A stretch of DNA of 64,000 bases from Galaxea fascicularis (Eukaryota; Cnidaria; Anthozoa; Scleractinia; Euphylliidae). Location of the stretch: assembly GCA_948470475.1 (NCBI GenBank), contig OX419341.1:16105542-16169541 (forward strand), read 5' to 3'. The notes under the pieces were generated by a model, which made no database searches, was not told where the DNA came from, and was given only the letters and a program-made list of their open reading frames with translations. This document shows, in pieces, positions 1-10,329 of the stretch. Position 1 is the stretch's first letter; the number at the start of each line of letters is the position of its first letter. Position numbers and translations under genes: made by a program.

Positions 1-2275
1 GTCCTACTGGGCTGGCATCTGCTATGACCTTGGTGTGTGCAGTCTTGTCAAAGTAGGCTAGCATGGTCGCTCCTACCAGTTCCTCCTTCAGCTTCTGAAA
101 TGCTTTTTCCTGTGTCTCTTTCCACTCAAATGTGGCCCCATTTCTAGTCAGTGCCCTCAGGGGTTCAGCGATAGTTGCAAAATCTTGAATAAACCTGGAG
201 CTGAAACCAACCAGGCCCAGAAAGCTTCTCACCTCTGTCGCTGATGTTGGACGACTTGCCTCTTTCACTGCCCGCACTTTCTCCTCGGTAGGCCCAATGC
301 CGTGCTGGGAAAGGAGAATTCCCATAAAAACCACTTTATTCATTCTGAACGTGCACTTATCGCATCTCAAGGTCAGATTCTTCTCTTGTAACTTGGCTAA
401 CAGCTTGTGTAAATTCTGGTCATGTTCTGGGGTGTTTTTCCCATGTACAATCAAATCGTCCGCAATGTTAACAACTCCTTCTACGCCAGCAATTGTTTGA
501 CGGATAACGTGCTGGTATTTCTCAGGTGCCGCATTCACCCCAAAACTCAACCTCTTGTACCTGAACAGCCCTTCATGGGTAATGAAGGTAGTTATGTCCC
601 TCGAATCCTCATGCAACTCTATTTGATGGAAACCCCAGCAAAGATCTAGTTTAGAAAACACCGTGCTGCCATTTAACTCTTCAAGCACTTCGTCAACTGT
701 GGGGATGGGCAACCTTTCACGAACAATAGCCTCATTAGCGCAGCGCATGTCCACACAAAGTCTTATCTCACCAGAGGGCTTTGGTGCCACAACAACAGGA
801 CTTGCCCACGTGGTAGGGCCTTCGACTCGTTCTATGATGTCTTCCCTTAGGAGTTCTTCTATCTTGGCAGTTACTTTGTCACGAAGTGCAAATGGGACTC
901 GCCTCAACTTTTGTGCTACAGGAGGTACATTTGGGTCTACATGCAACTTCAACTTGAAATCTTTTAACTTTCCAACTCCCTCAAACACTTTAGGATACTT
1001 TGCTTTGAGTTCACCCACAATGTCATCTTGGAGAGCATTACAATCTGTAACAGGGGCTGTATTTGGTCCAACATGAAGGACTCCTAGTGCTCTTGCTGTT
1101 GCATTTCCCAGAATGCACCGCCCATGCTTAACAAGGATAAAATTGGTAGACACTGTAGAATGCCCAGCAGAAACATCAGCCTCAAATTGACCGATCACGT
1201 CAACCTTATTCCCCCCATAAGCAAACAGTTTCTTTGAACAATGTTCCACCTTCCCCTTAAAACCTGACCCTCTCAACTTTTGAAAATCTTCTTCACCAAT
1301 TAAATTGCTCACCGACCCCGAATCAATCAATACTTCTTTAACAATGCCATTAATACTCACATCCATAGTTAGCTCACTTGAAATTGACACCATGCATACC
1401 TCCTCTGCCGTTTCTTCTGTCACAGCAAATGAAAAGGCTGGGTTGCTCTCATGACACCTAACAAAACTCTCTTCCTCCAAACCAACTCCCACATGATTCG
1501 TCTGCCTGCCAACACTTCTTCTATTGTCACCGGCTCTCGGTGAGGGACGATTGCTTCCTCTGCAACAAACCGCGAAATGACCATATCTCGAACACTTGGC
1601 GCATTTCCTACCTTTTGCCGGGCAACACAGATCACGGGAAAAATGTCCCTGCTTTCCACAACTGTAACAGAAATTCTCAACTTGGTCTCCTGTCCTGTCT
1701 TCCTTCTTGCCCACAGCGTTGATGCTCGCTCCACTGATCATAAATTGCATTTGCTGACGAGCTGCTTCCGATGCTCTCGCTTTCTCCAAGACCTCAGCCA
1801 AAGTGATGTTTCTCGTTTCCAGCAATTTTCTTTTCAGCTCCATATCGGTTAACTTTTCGATCAACTGGTCCCTCAAATTATCGTCTAACGAAGTACCGAA
1901 ATTGCAATGTCTCGCCTGCTGGCGAAGACGCACCAGAAATTTATCCACTGCTTCTCCCTCGTTTGGCGCCAGTTGTCGAAATACATGTCGCTCGAACGGT
2001 ACATTTTCTTCAGCACGGAAATGATGATCTAGTTTCCTAATACACACAGCATACGGATCTTGGTCGGCTCCCGGATTGGGGTCTGCGATATCTTCAAAAA
2101 TATCCTGGACTTCCATGCCTGCAAAGTGCAGAAGCTGTGAAGTTTTCTTTCGCGTGTTTTCCAAGCCCTTCCCTTCAGCATAATATTCGAATGCCCTTTT
2201 CCACTTTCGCCATTTCTGGGCAACTTGAGATGATGATCCCGTTAGATCAAGCGGCGGTAAAGCTCTCTCTGACAT
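1..2275 (-). CDS. Ty3/gypsy gag-pol polyprotein, single open frame, truncated by the window edge
   Basis: Retrotransposon polyprotein that would form particles, cleave itself and copy its RNA into DNA. Reading the minus strand from ATG at 2275 I find no stop through about 758 codons to base 1. Order: gag (residues 1-200); two zinc knuckles (CYSCGKQGHF near 203, the second ending its Cys-His box CAKCSRYGHF near 221); aspartic protease with IDSGS near 318; reverse transcriptase with LDLCWGF near 540 and active site NIADDLIVHG near 603; then the start of the RNase H domain. The first knuckle has one extra residue between His and last Cys. The start lies 22 bases inside the LTR end, just after the primer-binding site. 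Integrase would lie beyond the window. Gag and pol share one frame, so no frameshift is needed. It looks intact, hence young. Clade (Mag/SURL-like) is inference from the short LTR. Confidence 0.9.
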   Translation of the reverse strand, partial: MSERALPPLDLTGSSSQVAQKWRKWKRAFEYYAEGKGLENTRKKTSQLLHFAGMEVQDIFEDIADPNPGADQDPYAVCIRKLDHHFRAEENVPFERHVFRQLAPNEGEAVDKFLVRLRQQARHCNFGTSLDDNLRDQLIEKLTDMELKRKLLETRNITLAEVLEKARASEAARQQMQFMISGASINAVGKKEDRTGDQVENFCYSCGKQGHFSRDLCCPAKGRKCAKCSRYGHFAVCCRGSNRPSPRAGDNRRSVGRQTNHVGVGLEEESFVRCHESNPAFSFAVTEETAEEVCMVSISSELTMDVSINGIVKEVLIDSGSVSNLIGEEDFQKLRGSGFKGKVEHCSKKLFAYGGNKVDVIGQFEADVSAGHSTVSTNFILVKHGRCILGNATARALGVLHVGPNTAPVTDCNALQDDIVGELKAKYPKVFEGVGKLKDFKLKLHVDPNVPPVAQKLRRVPFALRDKVTAKIEELLREDIIERVEGPTTWASPVVVAPKPSGEIRLCVDMRCANEAIVRERLPIPTVDEVLEELNGSTVFSKLDLCWGFHQIELHEDSRDITTFITHEGLFRYKRLSFGVNAAPEKYQHVIRQTIAGVEGVVNIADDLIVHGKNTPEHDQNLHKLLAKLQEKNLTLRCDKCTFRMNKVVFMGILLSQHGIGPTEEKVRAVKEASRPTSATEVRSFLGLVGFSSRFIQDFATIAEPLRALTRNGATFEWKETQEKAFQKLKEELVGATMLAYFDKTAHTKVIADASPVG

Positions 2276-2279
2276 TTTA

Positions 2280-2297
2280 TCCGGTCCTCGTCGCCAA
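2280..2297 (-). other. Primer-binding site of the gypsy element
   Basis: On the minus strand the LTR end ACTACA is followed directly by TTGGCGACGAGGACCGG, the usual position for the tRNA primer-binding site of a Ty3/gypsy element. The matching tRNA was not determined. Confidence 0.55.
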
Positions 2298-2420
2298 TGT
2301 AGTGTTTTGGCACACACAATCAACACTAAGTCACACTAAGTAGGCCATCATGGCTTCCACGTCTCTACGCCTTCTTGCATGCCCGGATGTACTCGTCCCA
2401 GTTCCCAGCAGTACACTACA
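2298..2420 (-). repeat. 5' LTR of the gypsy element (123 bp)
   Basis: The LTR is bounded by the inverted termini TGTAGTG (2298-2304) and CACTACA (2414-2420) and lies between the primer-binding site and unrelated flank. At 123 bp it is short; short LTRs are known in Mag-type elements. The partner LTR is outside the window, so LTR identity and the target duplication cannot be read. Confidence 0.65.
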
Positions 2421-2574
2421 GATTCTCTTGAACATCATTGGTTCCCGTTTCTTTCATTTTCAACGTTTTTATCACGCTTTGCACTTGTGACTTATATTGC
2501 TGGGCCCTTTTATTGCTACGATAACCTCCATCTACATCAATCAACCTTATTGTTGTCACCTGCTTGTGACCCAG

Positions 2575-3370
2575 TCTTGGTGTCTTCTCTTTTCTCCATG
2601 TCACAATTGCTGGGGACCCATTCTATGTCTAAAACATCATCGTTATCACTTTGATCTCCATCAACAGTATCTTGAAAAACCTCTTTATTATCACCACTGG
2701 CTTCATAAATGCGCATTAGTTCTTCAGTTGACTCTTGTGAAGTTTTGAAAATGTGGCCCTCAGATAGGCGTCCATCTTTGAAATCTTATACAGCATCGTG
2801 TCAATCTGGTTCACAGTCTAACAAGGATCCTTCGTCGATATTGCCTTCTCCAACTACCTCAACTAGTTCCATCATCAGCCCCTCGCTTTCTTCAAGAAGG
2901 GAAGAGGATCGACTGGACACATCCAAACCAGCATTTTCTTTCTAAATATAATGTGTTTCTGCGTTTCAGTGGTCACTGTCAGAAATTACGACAACATCTT
3001 GCTGAATATCTTCATTTTCTTCGTTACCATCTTCTTCGGACTCCTCTGCTCTTATCTTCTCTATTCTCATTAGCACTTTCCTGACTATAGTCATTCTTTC
3101 TGCTCACTTCTTAATTCTTGTTACACAGTCCTCTCAACAGTAGTGTGTAGTCTTTTTCGTTATCTGATTGCTTTCCTTCTCTTTGGTTGAGCTTTGTTGA
3201 GAGTTCTTTCCTCTACTTCCGAATTCTTTATCCACAGCTTGTTAGCCCGTCTGTCGTATTCTTCATCACTGTCAACTTTATTTTTCATCCCTCTGGATTT
3301 GGCTTTTTATGCTTAATGCTCCTTGATCTTTGCACTATAATATTTTGTGCCCTTCATGCAATTGAAGTGT
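2575..3370 (-). pseudogene. Decayed acidic/lysine-rich coding remnant, family unknown
   Basis: The minus strand carries successive stretches that read like protein but shift frame and hit stops. Examples are a piece with KVDSDEEYDRRANKLW near 3200-3290, a charged piece near 3060-3150, and a piece with FKTSQESTEELMRIYEASG near 2680-2760 followed by an Asp-rich run and WVPSNCDMEKRRHQDW before a stop near 2575. Biased acidic composition in linked frames argues for an old coding region rather than chance. I do not recognise the family; the acidic lead-in would suit the N-terminus of a cut-and-paste transposase, but that is a guess. Confidence 0.35.
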
Positions 3371-3984
3371 AGCTGGTTTTCTTTATTAGAGCATTTAAAA
3401 AACGTACGCATCAATTCAATGCCCTTCTAGGTACAACAAAATTAGCCACACACGAGTTAACCAACCATGCTTTCCGGTATAAGGCAGAATGCGAAATTAC
3501 CGGCATCACATTTACTCTGATTTTCGTCCTTACAAAGGTTTTAGTTATCGACATGGACTCATCATAATATAGCAGTAAAACTTGCGATTTTAGGCTTCGA
3601 AAAAATCTGATTATGCAGTTAAAATTTTACATTAATGGCAGATATGAACATTTTGCTCTTTAAATTAAACCTAATCTCATAAATTCCGGGGATTAATCTA
3701 GCAGCTTGCGACACTTCAAAAATAGTCTTTAAATAGATGATTACCTAAGAATGAAATAAACATATTCACATGAGACACCACCACAAAAGCTTGATGAAGA
3801 CCGAAAATGGAGAAAGATGGAAACGGATTTGGAGACATCTTGACCAAGAATATTGTCTAGCCTTAAAGTAAAAAATAAAAAAAGCACGTTGGATGGAGAT
3901 GTTATAACTCATGATGTTTAGAGAATAAATTACAAATATTTCACCACAAATTGATTCTTGAAAAGTGAAAATGCTCCTCGATCA
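3371..3984. other. AT-rich stretch without recognised feature
   Basis: No long frame, terminal repeat or RNA fold was recognised here. The sequence is AT-rich with short homopolymer runs. Confidence 0.6.
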
Positions 3985-4325
3985 ATGTTGATGATATATA
4001 TGAAATAAATCATATGAACTGCGGATGTGAAATCAAATGAACACTGATCCTCACAGTTGTGCACACAATTTAGGCAATTGCGTAAAGAAGTGTGAAAAAA
4101 AAGGGTTTGAACCCCTGACCTCACAATACCGGTGCAATGCTCTAACCAACTGAGCTAAATCCACTGACATTGAAAGCAGCTCAATTGTAGGTTCATATGT
4201 TCCTGTGAAAGAGATGAATGTGAAGGAGTTCATATATGAACTATGGATGTGAAATCAAATGAGGACTGATCCTTGCAGTTGTAAATACAAAGGCAATTTC
4301 GTAAAGAAGCCTGAAAAAATTGAGG
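3985..4325 (-). repeat. tRNA-derived SINE with a partial second copy
   Basis: A tRNA-like head (4093-4164, minus strand) continues into a body ending near 3985 with the landmark GAACTGCGGATGTGAAATCA. A second, headless copy of the same body begins near 4228 (landmark ACTATGGATGTGAAATCA) and runs to about 4325. From recall this repeat is abundant in stony coral genomes; no database check was possible. It has no coding capacity and would depend on a LINE for movement. Confidence 0.75.
4093..4164 (-). tRNA. tRNA-like SINE head (pseudo-tRNA, Thr-GGT-like)
   Basis: On the minus strand the A box TAGCTCAGTTGGTTAGAGC and B box GGGGTTCAAACCC are clear. The anticodon arm folds as a 5-bp stem with two wobble pairs around loop CCGGTAT, which would give anticodon GGT, but position 33 is C instead of T. 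The acceptor stem pairs for only about five positions and the 3' side is a T run, so this is a pol III promoter-bearing SINE head and not a working tRNA. Confidence 0.6.
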
Positions 4326-4552
4326 TCTTCAATGATCAGTTACACGAGTTATTCAATCAGTTCTGTGCGTTATTCTTTCAGTTGTAAACATCCGATTAGT
4401 TGTACACACAATTCTCGATCAGTTGTGCGTTATTCAATCAGTTGCAAACATGATGCCATTAGTTGTATGCACAATTGTGTATTCTTTTTTCGATCAGTTG
4501 ATACTCACAATGCTTGATCAGTAGTTTGTATACTTCGGAGAGTTCAAAGCCT

Positions 4553-4700
4553 AGCAAATCTGGTCGCCATATTGGATGAGTTAGTGGAAGATCTGGGACA
4601 AGCGAGGGAGAAAATTTATCTCCCCTACCCCCCTCCCGGCACTTTGTCACATGTCCCAGACCCTCCAGTCACTCGTCCAATATGGCGACCCAATTTGGCA
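4553..4700. repeat. Foldback MITE, arms of about 55 bp
   Basis: The left arm holds GGTCGCCATATTGGATGAGT and the right arm (about 4660-4700) its imperfect reverse complement, with further matching inward around CTGGGACA. The arms nearly meet, giving a hairpin-like non-autonomous element of about 150 bp. No clear target duplication was read. Confidence 0.6.
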
Positions 4701-4798
4701 CGCTTCTCCAGCATACATAAACCACCACCTGGAAGCAGGCTACTCAATCAGTGGCCAATCTGATATTCAATGCCGGAACTTTGGACTCAATTCTCGAT

Positions 4799-4970
4799 GT
4801 GCCACCTTAAACTACAGCCTATAGGCATTGCTATTAGTAGCAGGTTAAATTGAAAACTCTGGGTTGCACTGCACTTTTGGGTGGGCCACCTTAAAGTACA
4901 GCCTATAGGTATGGATATTAATAGCAGCTTCTAAGTGACAACTATGGGTTACACTGCACTTTTGGGTTTG
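4799..4970. repeat. Tandem direct repeat, two copies of about 85 bp
   Basis: Two adjacent units share GCCACCTTAAA..ACAGCCTATAGG and end with CACTGCACTTTTGGGT. They differ at scattered positions. Nothing coding. Confidence 0.6.
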
Positions 4971-5600
4971 CTTCCTTATCACGGATTCCGGTTGGTCTAC
5001 AAATGCAAGGAAAACAACAATGAATGAATGTAGATCACTAATAAATTGGTATAGTTAATAGTCTCATCAGTACAAAGGCTTACCTGGACAAGTATGATCA
5101 TGATAATTTCTGGTGCTGGATAAATCATTTTTGTAAGACATTTATTTTGCATGAATATTTAATCGGTTGACATTTTATCTTCCTAGGGGGTGCATGTGCT
5201 ATTGAATACATGCACTGCTGCTTCTGTGCAGTGGTCAATTAAAAATGCATCGGGATAGATTGGACTTGGCTTTGTTAATAGAAGACAAACTCGATGCAAA
5301 GAGCAAAAAACAAGTTAACAGAATTTGTAGGTCCAAGAAAATCTGACATGAAAGTTAAACTTTTGTTGGGCCAACCCCTAAAGACAAACACCTCAATAGA
5401 ACCACTTTATGGGCCTTTATCATGATTAATAGCAATTAAAGCCAGATACATTTCATAAAATTAATATAATGTACAAGTAGGAATCACAACATTCAATGCA
5501 AAAATATGGTCATAGCTCAATATGAGTGGGTCAGTGAAGACAATACCTATTGTTAGGGTGAACTCCCTAAACACAACCGAAATCCACTAGTTTCCTAATC
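4971..5600. other. Stretch without recognised feature
   Basis: AT-rich spacer; no convincing frame, repeat or fold was seen. Confidence 0.55.
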
Positions 5601-5624
5601 TCAACACTGCAACCACTTTTTCTA

Positions 5625-6202
5625 TCAAAACTTCACCAAAAAACTTTTTTTCTTTTGCTTGCATCTCCAATGGGTGCGTGGGTTAAAAAATAAACAAATC
5701 AAAACAAACTTCACTCCCGCACGCCCTGAAATGCATATTATAAAACATATATAAAAGTCAGAGGTGTAAAGGGCACAACATTTTTCCCCCTCCGGATTTC
5801 TTTCACATGGAATTTCAATGTCAAAGTCTTCTTTAGCTTGGAAATTCAAACCGAGAAATCCAGGAAGTTCCTCTTCTGTAAGTGCTATCAGTGGTCTTGA
5901 CATCCACAACTCAAACAAAGCCATCTGTTCCTGGGTAGGTCTGGATAATTCTCCCAATCTTCCAGTATCTCCTTGACGTGTTGGAGTCTATTACCAAGAC
6001 CACCTCTCCCGGTTTTACGTTTCTTTCTCTTTCCTTCCACTTTCTTCTGACACCGATGCTGGTGAGATATTCCGTCATCCATCTTTTCCAAACGAGATGA
6101 ATTAACCCCTGGACCTGTCTCCATCACTTTCATAGATTGAATATTGTGATGTGTACGTTTTCTTGAGCCATTTCTCAAATTCTCCACGTGCTCACATAAC
6201 AC
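5625..6202 (-). pseudogene. Unidentified coding-like remnant next to the gypsy breakpoint
   Basis: Two overlapping minus-strand frames (6202-5888, rich in Lys/Arg with KKRKTGRGGLGNRL; 5957-5625, with LTEEELPGFLGLNF) look like one broken protein. They abut the end of the gypsy RT fragment, so they may be part of another element or an old host exon. I do not recognise either half. Confidence 0.25.
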
Positions 6203-6204
6203 GA

Positions 6205-7830
6205 CTCTTCAGCTAGTGTAAGCTGAAAGAATCCACTCTTAGTGTCGATCTTTCAAAAAATACTTAGAGCCATGCATTGCATGCAAAGTATCTTCAACCT
6301 TAGGTAAAACATAATGCTCTCTTATAACAGCCTTATTTACCTCTCTAAGATAACAACATGCCCTAAGATCGCCCGATTTCTTGGGAACTATCTCTAGATT
6401 TGAAACCCAAGGGCTTGCTTTGGTGACCTCTTCAATGATAGCTTGTTCTAATATCCTATCAAGTTCATTATTTACTGCCTCAATTTGACTGACAGGGATC
6501 TGCCTTAGGTGTTGACTAACAGGTTTGATCTCAGGGTCAATAGTAATTTTATGCTCAAAATCAGTGACCTTTCCTAAACCTTGGAAAATGTCATCGTAAT
6601 CCTTTAGTAAGGAATCCAGCTCACTATAATCACTAGTCTGACCAAGTGACTTTACTTGGGTAAGTATTGCTAACTAGAGTCTCGTCCAAGCACTGATTTT
6701 GCGTTTCCTTTTACATTTTAATGGTTCTTTCTGTCCATACACAGTAAAGCGTTTTTGAGTTTGACGCAGTTCATAGTTCTTAAATTGTGTCTTATCCAAC
6801 TGCGAGGATATTATGTCAACGATCATCTTGGTCCTCTGTCCGTTGATTTTCACTCTTTATGGAACTGTCAGCATTGTTCATAGAGTTTACGGGTTCTTTG
6901 CTCTTGTCACCTGAGCTGTCTTCAAGCCAACTAGCACCAGATTTTGATTTCAAGTTCCAGACATTCAGGGCATCTTTATTTTCTTTCCTCTTCCAATGTC
7001 TTCCTTTCTTCTGGGTGGCAGCTTTGGACTTTGGTGCAGCTTTGGAAATCACAAACCTTTTGCAAGTGTCCAACCTTTTTGCAGTGGTTGCACATGGACT
7101 TGATTGCACTGCACTCAGCAGGAGTGTGTCCATCCATCCCGCCACATCTGTAACAGCTGAACTGTTGCTTCATGTGGTCGATTTGGATCAGGTTCAAATT
7201 CTCTTTGGTGCCCTGTGACAGTAACCGCACTTCTTGCACGGCTGTCTCTTCACTTCGCGCAATTTTTATGGTTTTAGCGAGGTCAAGATCTTGCTGGAGC
7301 GGTTTTCAAGAGGAACATTTCTCAACAATTTGATCCCTTATCATCTCCTCTTCCAGCATGCTGCCAGCTCTCTGAGGCTTGTCAGGAACGCATCAATCAA
7401 CTCGTCAGTATTTTGAGCTCGCGATCTGAACTTGTAGTGTTCTGCTACTACATTTCGTTTTGGGGCAAAGTATCCATTCAGGGGGTCTTCACCTCTTTAA
7501 GGGACTTGTGTTCACCAGGGAATGTGTTGAAAATGCATTGCACCGCTGGGCCAAGGCAATGCAGCATCGTGGCTCTCTGAATTGCATCATCCTTTTTCTT
7601 TAGGTCTGATGTGATGGCGTAGATTTCAAAGGAACCTACCAAATGTTTCCATTCACTGTACTGATCTGTCGTGTCAATGTTGAATGCAGTGGGTGGGGGT
7701 AGCGATCGTTCCTTTTCTCGTGGAGATTCTGCCGGGTCTGGCTGTTCGATAATTTCTGCCTGTTCTGGCTGATCGGTGCCTTCTGCTGGTTGGCAGTTAT
7801 GAGTTCATCCTCGTCGGCGATGTGTATTGT
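6205..7830 (-). pseudogene. Broken Ty3/gypsy gag-pol, 5' half
   Basis: Minus-strand remnant in normal gag-to-RT order. Gag, with PPPTAFNIDTTDQYSEWKHL near 7690-7630, runs through several shifts to a zinc-knuckle segment (7165-7050) with CYRCGGMDGHTPAEC then CNHCKKVGHLQKVC. Protease-region sequence follows near 6860-6710, then the N-terminal half of reverse transcriptase (6700-6205) with the signature around ASPWVSNLEIVPKKSGDLR. RT stops at about 6205 within the DTKSGFFQLTLA block, before the catalytic YxDD, so everything downstream is lost. At least four frameshifts or stops are present. It is a different, older family from the gypsy copy at the left edge. Confidence 0.75.
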
Positions 7831-8108
7831 TGTCATCTACTTAAGTTAGGGGGACACTCACTGTTCCATTGCTTTCTAAGTAATGTGTTTTATTCAATGA
7901 TCAATCATATAGTGTACAGTGATTATTCTACTTCTACTTAGTAACAGTATTTTAACATCATGCAGTACTTTCTCTTATATCTTAGTACTAGGCAATAGTA
8001 ATAGTACATCCTTATTGTTGCTTATCGTTGTATCCCAGAATATTAAACACTTGGTCTATACAGTATCTTCTACCATTTATGTACAGTTTGTCATAAATCA
8101 GGTTTGTA
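7831..8108 (-). repeat. Possible LTR region of the broken gypsy element
   Basis: This AT-rich stretch sits where the 5' LTR should be. The minus strand has a poly(A)-type signal in TTGAATAAAACAC near 7890, and a CGCCGACGAGGAT block at about 7808-7822 resembles the primer-binding region of the first gypsy element. LTR ends were not fixed and the second copy is missing. Confidence 0.3.
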
Positions 8109-8790
8109 TCATGACCACACTTCTTTGCTTCTTTCATTGCCTTGATCAAACACTTCAGCGACCTCTCTTAGAAAATCCTGTGAAATGCCATATTTGGTTC
8201 CTGCCAGTCTATGGGCAGTTGATAGTATGTGCTTTTTGTGTTTGTGGAAGCTAAATTTTGCAATGATTGGATGTGGTTTTTCGTCTTCTCTAACCTTGCC
8301 AAGACGATGTGCCCGTTCAATTGGTATTTCATTGGTTTCCTCTTTTTCCAGGAAGGAGTAGAGCAGAGTTTCAGTCGTAGCACTGGATTCTTGTCGCTCT
8401 TCTGGGATGTTATAGAAAAGAAGATTGTTCCATCTGCTATGGCTTTCAACTTTTATAGCACATTCCTTTTTGAACATTAGCAGCTTGTGTTAATTTATTG
8501 ACACTTTTGGTGAGTGTTGATAGAGCCTTGTGTTGAGTGTCGGCTCTCTCAGTCAAGGTCACTGTAAGCTTTCCCCAAATCAGAATTTTCTTTCTCCAAC
8601 AGGCACTGTTTTTCCTTGAGCTCTTCAATTTCCTTTATTCCAGCTAGAGCAAGGTCGAGTTTACAATTGCTTTCAGAAAGCATCGCCGCCATGTGGTTGG
8701 GCGATCATCTGTGTGGGAGCCTCTCATTGTCCTTTTTCTTTTGCGACTATCTTGACCTGTTTCCGTGATGTTCCCCTCTCTATCTGACAT
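8109..8790 (-). pseudogene. LINE ORF1 (L1/Tx1-type) remnant
   Basis: ORF1 proteins of L1-like LINEs are RNA-binding chaperones with a coiled coil followed by an RRM. Here an N-terminal start near 8790 (MSDREGNITETG) leads to coiled-coil pieces such as ELKEKQCLLEKENSDLGKAY around 8640-8560 in a shifted frame. An open 122-codon segment (8477-8109) then carries the RRM-type core RWNNLLFYNIPEERQES and ERAHRLGKV. It matches in style the ORF1 proteins at 41.2 and 49.5 kb. No ORF2 follows, so it is a 5' fragment with at least two shifts. Confidence 0.65.
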
Positions 8791-9054
8791 TGTGTCTAAA
8801 CGAAAGGAGCCCTCTTTCTACTCCATTTAATGGATAAAACACAGAGCCCACAAGATGGCGTCCATTCACCGCAACTTCTCGTCCCAAAACAGCCACACCT
8901 TTTGTTAACTCAGGCACGGATAACTTTGATTCTATCACCGTGCCAGATGATATGCAGCCAATTTACTTTGCCGCCTCTGTTGTCATTGTATTGCATAGCT
9001 TCTGGAATTATTGACTTCTAATTGAGCTTTGCTCAAATATCTGCCATTTGCTCA

Positions 9055-9384
9055 CTAAATACATTGTAATGTCTTGAATGTAAAAGTATTTTGTTCTTGA
9101 TTATTGTATGATGCTGTTGAGACAACCCATAAAAATGCATGTCTTAGATGTCTTATTCCTATGTTAATTATGAAAAACGAACTTACAGCTGCTGTTTGAA
9201 TAATTTCATGGTGCTCTCTCAAATTTACCCATGTTTTGGGTTTTAAATATTTCTCAAGATATTGTTTCATTCCAGGTGCATAAATTAATTTTGGGCACCA
9301 CAACCTAAATTTAGTTATCACCATTTTTGAATTGGGTGCTGCATTGGGACAAAATACAATAGTGTTATCATTTGCTAATCTCAT
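9055..9384 (-). pseudogene. Capsid-like remnant, possibly Maverick/Polinton-type
   Basis: A 109-codon minus-strand frame contains KFRLWCPKLIYAPG, then a W-x-x-LRE block, then GIRHLRHAFLW and NNQEQNTFTFKTL. This order (aromatic W-P block, GI.kPR-like block, NxQ..N.F block) resembles capsid-like proteins of Polinton/Maverick-type elements that I recall from cnidarian genomes. It is a fragment with no flanking intact gene. The assignment rests on pattern memory, so confidence is limited. It could also be an unrelated repeat protein. Confidence 0.35.
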
Positions 9385-9629
9385 TAAAATGCTTATCTTC
9401 AGGTTTGGATGTTCCAGTTGATTGGATTTGCTTCCAAGCTATTGTCTACCACGAAGAGGCAATTGCCCTTTTTTTGTCGATTTTCAACTCCAACATTATC
9501 ATTCAATGGTGTTTGAGGAATATAATACAAATACTTGTACCTTTTTACGAATTCTGGACTTCTAAAATTTCTGTTAATTATATTATGATTATATAAAATG
9601 ATTACAAAAGCAGATCATTATAATTATCT

Positions 9630-10050
9630 ATCAGTCTCCTGGCTTTGCTGTTTTGCATTTTCTTTTTGTAGTTGTCTGACAATCTCATCTCCTTTTACCT
9701 CATCTGTGATTTTAAGTCTATCTCCCAATTTTTGTGGCATATTTTAAAATTTATCCCCTATTAATTCCATTTTTTCTAGATTTTAAAATTTATTAAATAT
9801 TTTTTCTCCAATATATTCTCCTGTTCTTTCTCCAGTCTTCTCCGTACCTTTTACTATTAATTTCCCTGTACCTTTTTTTAGTGAATTTATGGGTTGTTTT
9901 GCCTGAGAGTTTGTTCGCTATTTTTGAAGCCATATTTTTGAGGGAATCAGACCGTAAAAAACCTATATACATACAGTACTGCTCAAAACTATCACCCCAT
10001 TTACTGCGACTTTCCCTCGGTTGATTCGTGGTACTGCGCCGCGGTGTCAC
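9630..10050 (-). pseudogene. Small basic virion-type protein remnants
   Basis: Upstream on the same strand as the capsid-like frame, MASKIANKLSGKTTHKFTKK starts near 9931. It runs into an A-rich slip site, after which another frame continues with the Gly/Glu/Lys pattern TGERTGEYIGEK (about 9830-9800). Near 9750-9630 a second small frame reads MPQKLGDRLKITDEVKGDE and ends in a Gln-rich tail. Short basic proteins with repeated G-E-K-x-G motifs often sit beside capsid genes in Polinton-type elements. Function is inferred only. Confidence 0.3.
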
Positions 10051-10329
10051 CTACACAAAACCTCGGCCAACCGATTGAAAAACCTAGGTTTTGCCTCGGT
10101 TTTTTGCGGCTGAATTATGCTGTAGTAATGACAGGACGTGGTAGAATTGAATAGACTATTGTATGCTTTGTTTTACGGTGTTTTATTGTCAAGGAGCAAG
10201 CTTTCACAGCAAGGTGTCGATAATTTATAATTGAGTCAGTTACGGACAAATCTCGTCCCTAGAGGAAGGACACTAAGTTTAGAAAATAAAAGCGAAAGCA
10301 AATGGAACCTTTGCGTGTTTGAGAACATG

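Noticed and set aside
4093..4164. Functional tRNA-Thr gene
   Set aside because: Position 33 is C, the acceptor stem is broken, and SINE body sequence follows directly.
7919..8254. 111-codon plus-strand ORF
   Set aside because: Overlaps the possible gypsy LTR and the LINE ORF1 remnant on the other strand; no motif.
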